A stretch of DNA of 13,251 nt from CANHBY01 sp031376995 (GTDB taxonomy: Bacteria > Pseudomonadota > Gammaproteobacteria > Burkholderiales > Burkholderiaceae_C). The stretch is from positions 1 through 13,251 of the forward strand of contig JANMEO010000158.1 in the NCBI GenBank assembly GCA_031376995.1. Direction: 5' to 3'. Shown in pieces: positions 5,539 through 12,267 of this stretch. Position numbers and translations under genes: made by a program. The notes under the pieces were generated by a model. That model saw only the letters and a program-made list of their open reading frames with translations, was not told the DNA's origin and did not search any database. The number at the start of each line of letters is the position of its first letter. Position 1 is the stretch's first letter.

Positions 5539-6905
5539 GTGGGCGGTAGCCGCAGCAGCCCTTACCAGGGAGGGATGCATCGTGCCGATTTGGGCACACT
5601 GCTTATACGGCGCCGTCGACGGGACAGTGAACCCGATGGAATTGTAGGGCGGGTTGATAATTTCGCTGAAATTGAAGGCAGTAGCGCGGTGGATGAGTCG
5701 ATGCTGACCGGCGAGCCCTTGCCCTTAAGCAAGCGTGTAGCCGACCAACTCATTGGCGCCACGCTCAACGCCAGTGGCGGGTTGGTGTTGCAGTCCGAGC
5801 ATGTCAGCTCGGCCACGGTGCTGTCACAGATTGTGCAGATGGTGGCGATGTCGCAGCGATCGCGTGCGCCGATGCAGCGCATGGCGGATGCGGTGGCTGG
5901 CTACTTTGTCTTTGGCGTCGTGGCAGCCGCGCTGCAGACCTTCTTCGGTTGGGGCCTGTTCGGGCTCGAGTCGAGACAAGTTGGGTTGATGGCCTGATCA
6001 ACGCCGTGGCGATATGGATCATCCTAGAAACGGCAGCTCACTCGGGTGCGTAGCGCTCTCACCCACAAGGTGAAGGCTTTCGTGGGGTATATCAGTATTC
6101 ATCAGGGTTTCCTTGCGGATGAAAGCGGTCAACTGCCGTTTCTAGGATCATTGCTTGTTCTTGTGCGCTGGGTCTGGCCATGCCGATGTCCATCATGGCT
6201 TCCATTGGCCGCGGCGCCACACACGGCGTGCTGTTCCGTGACGCGGCATCCATCAAGAACCTGCGCAAGGTCGACACCCTCATTGTCGACAAGACTGGCA
6301 CGCTGACGCAAGGTCGGTCAAGTTGTGAGAGGGCTATCGGCGTCGACGGATTCAATGCTGATGAGGCCTTGCGTCTGGCCGCCAGCCTCGACCCGGGCAG
6401 TGAGCATCCGCTGGCTGCTGCCATCGTGAAGGCCGCACGCAAGATGACCACTGGCGATGGGCTGAGCACGGCGCGTGCCGTGGCACAGCGTCTGGGCATC
6501 CAAGAAGTGCATGGTGAGGTCAAGCCCGCTGACAAGCTCAGGCTGGTTGAGCAGCTGCAGGCGCAGGGCCGAGTTGTTGGCATGGTCGGCGACGGCATCA
6601 ATGACGCCTCTGCACTGGCTCGCGCTGATGTCGGTATTGCCATGGGCACTGGCACCGACGTGGCGATGAACAGCGCGCAACTCACGCTGGTGAGTGGGGA
6701 TCTGCGCGGCATCGCTACAGCCATCACCCTGTCCGTGGCCACGGTGACCAACATGAAGCAGAACCTGACTTTTGCTTTTGTCTACAACGCACTGGGTATT
6801 GTGCTCGCGGCTGGTCTGCTCTTTCCAATCACCGGCTGGCTCTTGTCGCCGATGATCGCTGCGCTGGCGATGAGCCTGCTCATCATCTTCATTTCCGAAT
6901 GGTAA
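5539..6905 (+). pseudogene. Heavy-metal (P1B-type) ATPase pseudogene, disrupted
   Basis: This is the remains of a copper- or heavy-metal-translocating P-type ATPase. Clear homology starts at about 5674 with the actuator-domain segment EGSSAVDESMLTGEPLPLSKR. It resumes at 6152 with CALGLAMPMSIM, the phosphorylation motif DKTGTLT (near 6289), GSEHP of the nucleotide domain (near 6400), TGDG (near 6450), GDGINDA (near 6589) and MGTGTDVAMNSAQ. Defects: the N-terminal metal-binding and first membrane helices are absent; the frame is cut at 5998 by an inserted 124-bp element; about 80-90 residues of the nucleotide/P domain are missing in frame between about 6440 and 6449 (AAR-K-MTTGDG); and the C-terminus departs from the family after LSPMIAALAMSL, ending 17 bp inside the photolyase gene. 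With the element removed, the membrane motif reads CSC rather than CPC. It cannot make a working pump. Confidence 0.88.
6018..6151. mobile_element. 124-bp MITE-like insertion with 14-bp terminal inverted repeats and 5-bp target duplication
   Basis: The element spans 6023-6146. Its ends are perfect inverted repeats, CCTAGAAACGGCAG (6023-6036) and CTGCCGTTTCTAGG (6133-6146), with weaker complementarity continuing inward. It is flanked by the direct repeat ATCAT (6018-6022 and 6147-6151), a 5-bp target-site duplication. Removing the element and one ATCAT copy joins GCGATATGG-ATCAT-TGCTTGTTCT into an uninterrupted ATPase frame reading AVAIWIIACSCALGL, which matches the conserved sixth-helix region of P1B ATPases. 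The inside has no coding capacity for a transposase, so it was presumably mobilised by a full-length insertion sequence with the same ends elsewhere in the genome. The IS family cannot be assigned from memory. Confidence 0.9.
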
Positions 6906-8349
6906 GAACGGCATACCGTGCCAGAGTTCGAACCCGTGCTTCGTCATGCCGCACCACAGGTGCGGGGTAGTTTCGTCCCAGGGCCACCCCCGCTGCACTG
7001 AGCTCCAGTGGTTTGGCCGCCCAGGGCGCGTGGATCGCCGCGTCAGGGAGTTCAGTCAACGTCTTGACATAGCGTCGGATGAACTGTCCGCTAGGGTCAA
7101 ATTTTTCACTTTGAGTGACAGGGTTAAAAATTCGAAAGTAGGGTTGGGCGTCACAGCCGCTCGAGGCCGCCCACTGCCAGCCACCGTTGTTGGCTGCCAG
7201 ATCAAAGTCATTCAGGTGCTGGGCAAAATAGGCCTCGCCGCGGCGCCAGTCAAGCCCCAAGTCTTTGACCAAAAAGCTGGCCACCACCATGCGCAAGCGG
7301 TTATGCATATAGCCTGTTTGATTGATTTGGGCCATGGCGGCGTCGACCAAAGGGTAGCCCGTGCGTGCTTCGCACCAGGCAGCAAACAGTGCATCAGCTT
7401 CGGGGCCTTGTTCCCACTCAATGAGGTCATAGGCAGGCTTGAAGCTGCGCGCTGCGACATGAGGGTGATGGTGCAAAATTTGATGGTAAAAATCTCGCCA
7501 AATCAGCTCAGAGAGCCAGACACTGGCCCCTCGAGAGCCCTGCAAGCTTCGCGCCCAAGCCAAACCTGCCAAATGTCGGATTGAGACCGTGCCAAAGCGC
7601 AAATGCACCGACAAGTAGCTGGGGCCTTTGACCGCGGGGAAGTTGCGGCGGTCTTCGTAGTGATCGATTCGATTTAAAAAATCTTGCAGTAAGGCTTCGC
7701 CTGCAGCCGCGCCTGGTGTTAGCCCCAAGCTGCTTAAATTGGTGGTCTCGAAGCCCAGAGCCGCCAATGAAGGGGGGGGCGCGCATGGAGCCGGGCGCGC
7801 CGCCAGGTGCTGGCTATAACGTTGCGTTGAGTAAGCTTTGAGATAGAAGGTGTCCACCTTCTTGAGCCATGAATTTTTGTAAGGGGTAAAGACTGTGTAG
7901 GGGCGTTGGGCTGCGGTCATGATCTCGCTGCGCTCAAACACGACGTGGTCTTTGCTGCTGTGCCAGTGGATACCCTGCTGCGCCAGTGAGTCGCGCACGC
8001 TGGCATCTCGTGCCAAGGCCAAAGGCTCATCGTCGTGATTGACATACAGCGCTTGCACACCCAGAGACAAGGCCAGTTGAGGGATCAATTCAGACGCAGG
8101 TCCGTGCAAAACAATCAGGCCTGCTTGGGGCTGGTACTGCCGCAATTCAGCATCCAGCGCCAGCACACTGCCATGAATGAATTCCACGCGCCTGTCAGCA
8201 CGCGGCAGGGGGTCTAGGATGTCGGTGTCAAAAATAAAGGCACAGTAGACCTGGCGTGCATGGGCACAAGCGTGAAAGAGGGCTGCGTGGTCTTGCGCGC
8301 GCAGATCGCGGCGAAACCAGACCAAGGCGGTCTCAACCAGTGGGTTCAT
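6889..8349 (-). CDS. phrB: Deoxyribodipyrimidine photolyase (CPD photolyase)
   Basis: This is a light-driven repair enzyme that splits cyclobutane pyrimidine dimers using reduced FAD. The 486-residue length fits class I photolyases (about 470). The N-terminal alpha/beta antenna domain starts LVWFRRDLRAQDHAAL (9-24) with CAFIFDTDIL at 36-45. The C-terminal FAD domain carries SVHLRFGTVSIRHL (247-260), WLSELIWRDFYHQIL (278-292), TGYPLVDAAMAQINQTGYMHNR (about 330-351), and the hallmark NNGGWQWAASSGCDAQPYFRIFNP (387-410, including the Trp electron-relay region), then PVTQSEKFDP and IRRY. The ribosome site GAGGTG (8363-8358) is separated from the ATG by eight C residues. It lies 84 bp downstream of the NDUFA9-like gene and may be co-transcribed. 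Its 3' end overlaps the ATPase pseudogene by 17 bp. Confidence 0.95.
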   Translation of the reverse strand: MNPLVETALVWFRRDLRAQDHAALFHACAHARQVYCAFIFDTDILDPLPRADRRVEFIHGSVLALDAELRQYQPQAGLIVLHGPASELIPQLALSLGVQALYVNHDDEPLALARDASVRDSLAQQGIHWHSSKDHVVFERSEIMTAAQRPYTVFTPYKNSWLKKVDTFYLKAYSTQRYSQHLAARPAPCAPPPSLAALGFETTNLSSLGLTPGAAAGEALLQDFLNRIDHYEDRRNFPAVKGPSYLSVHLRFGTVSIRHLAGLAWARSLQGSRGASVWLSELIWRDFYHQILHHHPHVAARSFKPAYDLIEWEQGPEADALFAAWCEARTGYPLVDAAMAQINQTGYMHNRLRMVVASFLVKDLGLDWRRGEAYFAQHLNDFDLAANNGGWQWAASSGCDAQPYFRIFNPVTQSEKFDPSGQFIRRYVKTLTELPDAAIHAPWAAKPLELSAAGVALGRNYPAPVVRHDEARVRTLARYAVLTIRK

Positions 8350-8363
8350 GGGGGGGGCACCTC
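8350..8363 (-). promoter_or_regulatory. phrB ribosome binding site with an eight-C spacer
   Basis: On the minus strand the Shine-Dalgarno GAGGTG (8363-8358) is followed by a run of exactly eight C (8357-8350) and then the phrB ATG. The spacer is made only of the homopolymer, so each slippage event would change the ribosome-site-to-start distance by one base from a near-optimal 8. Confidence 0.75.
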
Positions 8364-8368
8364 GATGT

Positions 8369-8401
8369 CCAGCGATATCAACGATCCACCAGCCACCATT
8401 G
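8369..8401. repeat. Short segment resembling 911-954 (candidate dispersed repeat)
   Basis: The plus strand here reads CCAGCG-ATATC-AACGAT-CCAC then CAGCCACCATTG. The segment 911-954 reads CCAGCG-TG-ATATC-TT-AACGAT, 11 bases, then CAGCCACCATTG. Four blocks (6, 5, 6 and 12 bases) agree in order and orientation with small gaps. Both copies lie between genes. This fits a small intergenic repeat family, but two gapped copies cannot prove it. Confidence 0.35.
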
Positions 8402-8433
8402 ATCTGATTTTTTGAGGGAAAGCGAGGAACGGG

Positions 8434-9402
8434 TTATTGTGAACCCCGACGGCGCCAGGCATCAAAGCGTGCTGGCCCCACACGGCGCCCCAGCACGCCA
8501 GGCATGACACTGTTCATGGCGGTAGGGATGATGCCCCATTGGATCAGCCCTGGGCATTGGCCTGTGGCCACATTTGCCACAGTCAGTGAGGCCACATTGT
8601 CACGAGACATCAGCGGCTCTCCGGGCAAACACTCGAGCAGGCCGGCTTGGATGTAGCCTGCCCAGTGGGGCAAGGGCAAAACAGGTCGTGGATGACCCGA
8701 CCATACGCCGGCGCAGCGAACAATGTCTCCCAGGCTCATGACTTGGGGGCCTGCGCATTCCAAGGTTTGTCCGATGGTTTCGGGGGCATCTAAGCTGTGC
8801 ACGATGGCTCGAGCCACGTCTTCGACCCATACGGGCTGCAAGCGTGCTTCACTGTCAGCCAGCGGCATCAGTGGCATTTGCCGTTGCAGGCAGGCAAACA
8901 GGTTCATGAAACGGTCATGCTCACCAAAAATCACTGAGGGGCGTAGCACAGTCAGGTTCAGCCATTTGGAGGTTCGCAGGGCCACCTCGCCTGCACTTTT
9001 GCTGCGCAGGTAGTTGGAGGGAGCCAGCTCTGGCGTGGGCTGCACCCCCAGGGCACTCACGTGGATCAGGCGCTGCACATCTTGGGCCTGGCAAATTTGA
9101 GCCAGCCGCCGTGGCAGCATCACATGGGCTTGGTCAAACTGCTTGGCACTGCCATGCAAGATGGCCACCAAATTGACCACGACATCGGCTTGCCGCACTA
9201 AGGTGCGCAATGAAGGGTCGTCATGCACATTGGCGTCGATCAGCTCCAGGGTCGGTAAAGTTCGCAGGTGGGTGGCGCGTTGTGGGCGACGGCTGGGGAT
9301 CAAAATTCGCCCGCTGCCCCCCCCTGAGCGCGCTACCAGGGCTTCGCACAGACTGCGACCAACAAAGCCTGTGCCACCTAAAACAAGAATATTTTGATTC
9401 AT
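8434..9402 (-). CDS. NDUFA9-like atypical SDR / NAD(P)-binding epimerase-family protein
   Basis: This 322-residue extended or atypical short-chain dehydrogenase is related to the complex I NDUFA9 subunit family. The Rossmann dinucleotide motif is GGTGFVGRSL (9-18), followed by DVVVNLVAILHG (73-84, the NNLV-like segment), LIHVSALGV (112-120), and Y131-LRS-K135 in the YxxxK position. Then come TVLRPSVIFGEHDRFMNLFA and the LQPVWVEDVARAIV block typical of the family. Bacterial members are NAD(P)-binding proteins of uncertain substrate, sometimes suggested to act on quinone or membrane-linked metabolism; nothing here settles it. The ATG at 9402 is chosen because the Rossmann motif begins 8 residues later, as usual, although no strong Shine-Dalgarno precedes it. 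It is collinear with slt upstream and phrB downstream. Confidence 0.85.
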   Translation of the reverse strand: MNQNILVLGGTGFVGRSLCEALVARSGGGSGRILIPSRRPQRATHLRTLPTLELIDANVHDDPSLRTLVRQADVVVNLVAILHGSAKQFDQAHVMLPRRLAQICQAQDVQRLIHVSALGVQPTPELAPSNYLRSKSAGEVALRTSKWLNLTVLRPSVIFGEHDRFMNLFACLQRQMPLMPLADSEARLQPVWVEDVARAIVHSLDAPETIGQTLECAGPQVMSLGDIVRCAGVWSGHPRPVLPLPHWAGYIQAGLLECLPGEPLMSRDNVASLTVANVATGQCPGLIQWGIIPTAMNSVMPGVLGRRVGPARFDAWRRRGSQ

Positions 9403-9469
9403 GTGGTGTGTAGAGTGACTGTCAAAAATGTGAGGTCAAGGCCAAGCAGAGCTTTCGGTAGCTTAGAGC

Positions 9470-9525
9470 TTACGCCTTAAGGCTTAAGGCTTAAGGCTTA
9501 AGGCTTAAGGCTTAAGGCTTACGGC
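9470..9525. repeat. TTAAGGC heptamer tandem array abutting the slt stop codon
   Basis: Six perfect TTAAGGC units (9477-9518) are flanked by variant units TTACGCC (9470-9476) and TTACGGC (9519-9525). The last variant contains the slt stop codon (TAA on the minus strand, 9521-9519), so the array begins at the end of the gene, and the minus-strand unit GCCTTAA looks seeded from the terminal CCGTAA. Because the unit is 7 bp, every reading frame meets a TAA within the array. Copy number is likely variable between strains. The leftmost junction GCCTTAAGGC is a 10-bp palindrome. Confidence 0.93.
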
Positions 9526-11666
9526 AGTGCCTGATCGGCTGCGCTGGTGTCTGGGTCGCGTGGGCCAATTGGGGGACCTAAGCGGGCCTTGAACGACGGC
9601 TGCTTGTTGCCCAGCAAAATATCATAGTACGTGGCATTGGAGAGCACCTTCTTGACATAGTCTCTGGTTTCATTGAAGGGAATGCACTCTGCCCATGCGG
9701 CAACCTCTAAAATCGGGCCCTCACGCCAGCGCCTGGGGCGTCCAGGGCCGGCGTTGTAAGCTGCAGCGGCCATCGCTTGTGATCCGCCCAAATCGTTCAT
9801 CACGAGTTTGAGGTAGGTGGTGCCCAGCTTGAGATTGGTGTCGCGGTCGGTGATGAGTTTGGGCGAGTAAGGCAGGTCGATGCGTTTGGCTGTCCAGCGT
9901 GCGGTGGCAGGCATCAACTGCATCAAGCCTGAGGCGCCTACGCTCGAGCGCGCGTCCATGATAAAGCGCGACTCTTGTCGGATCAGCCCATAAACGTAGG
10001 CCGGGTCGATCCCAGTCTCGCGGGCCTGGGCGGTGACTTCGTTGCGAAAAGGCATGGGAAAGCGCTGCGTCAGGTCGACTTCGACTTTGGTTCGATCGCT
10101 GGTATTGATACAGGTTTTCCAGGCTTCCAAGTCGCAGGCCCACTGTGCCGCTGCCAAGAGTTGTCGGTCGTTCATGCCGCGCACAGTAAAGCTCCATTCG
10201 CGGTCGCCCTCACTTCGCAGGCCCAGACTCATGAGCTTCAATGCCCGGTTCAGTGCAGGGTTGCGCACCGTTTGGGCACGCTCTTCGGCGGTCAGTGGTG
10301 AGGGCTTGGGCGGGATGGGGATCGTTCGCCCCAAGTCCTCAGTGGCGATTAAGCCGTAGAAATTGAATTGTCCAGCAATGCTTTCAAGCAGTTCGCGTGC
10401 CACCGACAAGGGCTCTGTTTGGCCGTTTGCCTGGCCTTGCAGGGCCCGTGCCTTCCAGTAAACCCAAGCGGGCTCACGCTGTTGAGTGGGGTTCATGCTG
10501 GCAATGGCCATTTGAACTTGGCGCCACTTTGGGCCTTGTGGTGTACGCAGCGCAGCACGCACCTTCCAGGCCAACGTTTCATCGGGAAGATCTAACTCTT
10601 TTGAAGAGCCGTCTTGGGCGCGTTGGCTGGCCTGAAACAAGGCGCTGGCACGAAGAAAATGATCGTGTGACTCTGGCGCCAGGTTGATGCCAGATTGTTT
10701 GCCTACCATCGCCCAGGCCCAAGCGCTCAAATCTTTAGGCAGCCGATGTTCCCAACGTTCATTGAGTTGAGTGGCCGCCGCGTCGGGGTCGTTGGTGGCC
10801 ATGCGCATCAAAGCCAGCGTCGCCAGCTCGGCTTGCAGGCGATTGTGGGGCACCCCTTTGCGCAACAAAAACCGTGCTGGGCTGTCGATCAATGTATTCA
10901 GGCTTTGATTCTCAACATCACCCAGCAAGGCCAGGGCCTGTCGCGCTGCTTTGGGTCGGTTGGCACTGATCGCAAATCGGGCCTTGCGCCAGATGTCGTC
11001 TTCGGTGAACATTTTGGCCTCCAGCAATTTGCCAGCCATGCTCAAACAGCCTGTGTCGGCATCGGGTTGGGCCAGCCAGGCCGCTAGGGCGGTGTTGCGC
11101 ACCGCTTGGCCCTGTTGTTGCTGAATCAACAACGCATAACACGTGACCTCCCGGTCATCGTTGAGCCGAAAACGGGGATGGTCGATGGCAAAGGCTTTCC
11201 ACTCGCTGCGTCGACCCAGCTCAAGCAGCCAATCGTTGCGAAAGCGATCTTCGACATAGGAATCTTTCCAGCGCACATAAAACTCTTCGACCTCAGGCAC
11301 CTCCAGCTCACTGATGCGGGCGTTGTGGTCCCAGTAGTCCACCCACATGCGCAGGGGGTGCATGCTTGCGAGCGCCGTTTGACGGGCTGCTGACAAACGG
11401 CCCTGATCTCGTTTGCGAAATGCCTCGCGGGCGTTGACGATCAAGTCGTCATCAGCTTGAGCCTGAACGACCGGGCTGACAGCGCTCAGGATGGCCATCA
11501 GGCAGGCCGAGTAAGCGCCGATGAAAGCCTGCCGGTATACTGAGCTTGAATTATTTTTCGAGTGAGCTGATGCTCGCCTGGGCTTGTATTTGGCAAGCTG
11601 GGTTTCTTGAGTTTGCGTCACGTGTTGTGCCTGTTTCAATGGTTTGCTGCCAACGCCCTTGATCAT
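9519..11666 (-). CDS. slt: Soluble lytic murein transglycosylase, Slt70-like
   Basis: This periplasmic enzyme cleaves the MurNAc-GlcNAc bond of peptidoglycan, leaving 1,6-anhydro ends, and serves in wall turnover. From the ATG at 11666 the protein has 715 residues. After a polar leader of about 45 residues comes a hydrophobic export segment (QAFIGAYSACLMAILSAV, about 46-63) ending near VQAQA. A long alpha-helical superhelix (U/L domains, Trp and Ala rich) follows to about 530, then the GH23 lysozyme-like domain. Catalytic Glu565 lies in GLIRQESRF, with GASGLMQLMPATA at 577-589 and AAYNAGPGR at 635-643. The frame opens at GTG 11711, but ATG 11666 has an excellent ribosome site, AGGAGGG with a 9-base spacer. 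The leader before the signal sequence is longer than usual. slt is head-to-head with the first 5-FCL gene. Confidence 0.93.
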   Translation of the reverse strand: MIKGVGSKPLKQAQHVTQTQETQLAKYKPRRASAHSKNNSSSVYRQAFIGAYSACLMAILSAVSPVVQAQADDDLIVNAREAFRKRDQGRLSAARQTALASMHPLRMWVDYWDHNARISELEVPEVEEFYVRWKDSYVEDRFRNDWLLELGRRSEWKAFAIDHPRFRLNDDREVTCYALLIQQQQGQAVRNTALAAWLAQPDADTGCLSMAGKLLEAKMFTEDDIWRKARFAISANRPKAARQALALLGDVENQSLNTLIDSPARFLLRKGVPHNRLQAELATLALMRMATNDPDAAATQLNERWEHRLPKDLSAWAWAMVGKQSGINLAPESHDHFLRASALFQASQRAQDGSSKELDLPDETLAWKVRAALRTPQGPKWRQVQMAIASMNPTQQREPAWVYWKARALQGQANGQTEPLSVARELLESIAGQFNFYGLIATEDLGRTIPIPPKPSPLTAEERAQTVRNPALNRALKLMSLGLRSEGDREWSFTVRGMNDRQLLAAAQWACDLEAWKTCINTSDRTKVEVDLTQRFPMPFRNEVTAQARETGIDPAYVYGLIRQESRFIMDARSSVGASGLMQLMPATARWTAKRIDLPYSPKLITDRDTNLKLGTTYLKLVMNDLGGSQAMAAAAYNAGPGRPRRWREGPILEVAAWAECIPFNETRDYVKKVLSNATYYDILLGNKQPSFKARLGPPIGPRDPDTSAADQALP

Positions 11667-11675
11667 TGCCGATCT

Positions 11676-11682
11676 CCCTCCT
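11676..11682 (-). promoter_or_regulatory. slt ribosome binding site (decides the start)
   Basis: AGGAGGG on the minus strand (11682-11676) lies 9 bases before ATG 11666 and is the strongest Shine-Dalgarno seen in the window. It supports 11666 over the upstream GTG at 11711. Its complement ends exactly at the base before the likely GTG start of the divergent 5-FCL gene. Confidence 0.8.
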
Positions 11683-12240
11683 GTGCCTGACCCTGCGCAA
11701 TTGCGACGCACCTTGCTGGCCCGGCGTGAGGCTCTGACTCGGCATCCTGATTTTGCGTCGACTCAGACCGCTTTGGGAAATTGTTTGCAGCTTGTTGTAG
11801 AGCAAATGATGCCTGAATGCCTGGGTGTGTATTGGCCGCTTCGGGGTGAATTTGACGTGCCTGCCTGGTTGGGGGAGGGCTCGCTCGTTGGTGTGGGTCT
11901 GGCGTTGCCGTTTGCGTTGCGTGAGCCCATTCAAATGCATTACCGAGCCTGGGACGGCAGCGCGCCTGCCTTGCGTGACGAATGTGGAATCCCCAGTGTG
12001 GGCGGGTCACTGGTGGTGCCTGATGTGGTGTTGGTTCCGTGCTTGGGTTTTACGCGCAGCGGCTTTCGTTTAGGCTTTGGGGCAGGTTATTTTGATCGTT
12101 GGTTGGCAGCGCACCCGCAAGTCACGGCTGTGGGGGTTGCCTGGTCGTTGTCTGAGTTGCCGGATGAAGCCTGGCAGCCACAGCCGCACGACCAAGCGCT
12201 CATGGTGATTGTCACTGAGCATGGCGTTGTTGCTGATTGA
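11683..12240 (+). CDS. 5-formyltetrahydrofolate cyclo-ligase family protein (copy 1)
   Basis: This protein is predicted to convert 5-formyl-THF to 5,10-methenyl-THF with ATP (MTHFS/YgfA family), recycling an inhibitory folate. With the GTG start at 11683 it has 185 residues, normal for the family. It begins DPAQLRRTLLARREAL, the usual N-terminal helix. YWPLRGEFDV (50-59) is the folate-site block, and CLGFTRSGFRLGFGAGYFDRWL (120-141) is the ATP/Mg loop signature in its GFGAGYFDR form, preceded by VPDVVLVP. No ATG lies in frame at the 5' end. TTG at 11644 or 11659 are alternatives that would overlap slt, and none has a plus-strand Shine-Dalgarno, so the start is uncertain. It is followed after 27 bp by a second family member. 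Confidence 0.88.
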   Translation: MPDPAQLRRTLLARREALTRHPDFASTQTALGNCLQLVVEQMMPECLGVYWPLRGEFDVPAWLGEGSLVGVGLALPFALREPIQMHYRAWDGSAPALRDECGIPSVGGSLVVPDVVLVPCLGFTRSGFRLGFGAGYFDRWLAAHPQVTAVGVAWSLSELPDEAWQPQPHDQALMVIVTEHGVVAD

Positions 12241-12267
12241 TCGTGATCGGCTCAGACCTTGGAGAAC

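Noticed and set aside
5414..5599. Upstream extension of the DUF1003 frame to 5599
   Set aside because: Composition is unlike protein and it covers the leader hairpins. ATG 5413 has a clear GGAAGA ribosome site and fits the family start.
6092..6998. Long minus-strand open frames opposite the ATPase remnant
   Set aside because: The plus strand carries unmistakable ATPase motifs. The antisense frames are low-complexity Ser/Ala/Arg products of GC-rich codon bias.
6946..7584. Plus-strand open frame of 212 codons opposite phrB
   Set aside because: It is antisense to the conserved FAD-binding domain of photolyase and has no recognisable motif.
9470..9525. Heptamer array as iterons or a transcription terminator
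   Set aside because: There is no neighbouring replication gene and no stable stem beyond one 10-bp palindrome. The array starts at the slt stop codon, which fits slippage expansion better.
11667..11711. GTG start of slt at 11711
   Set aside because: ATG 11666 has a much better ribosome site (AGGAGGG, 9-base spacer). The GTG would extend into the 5-FCL coding region and lengthen an already long leader.
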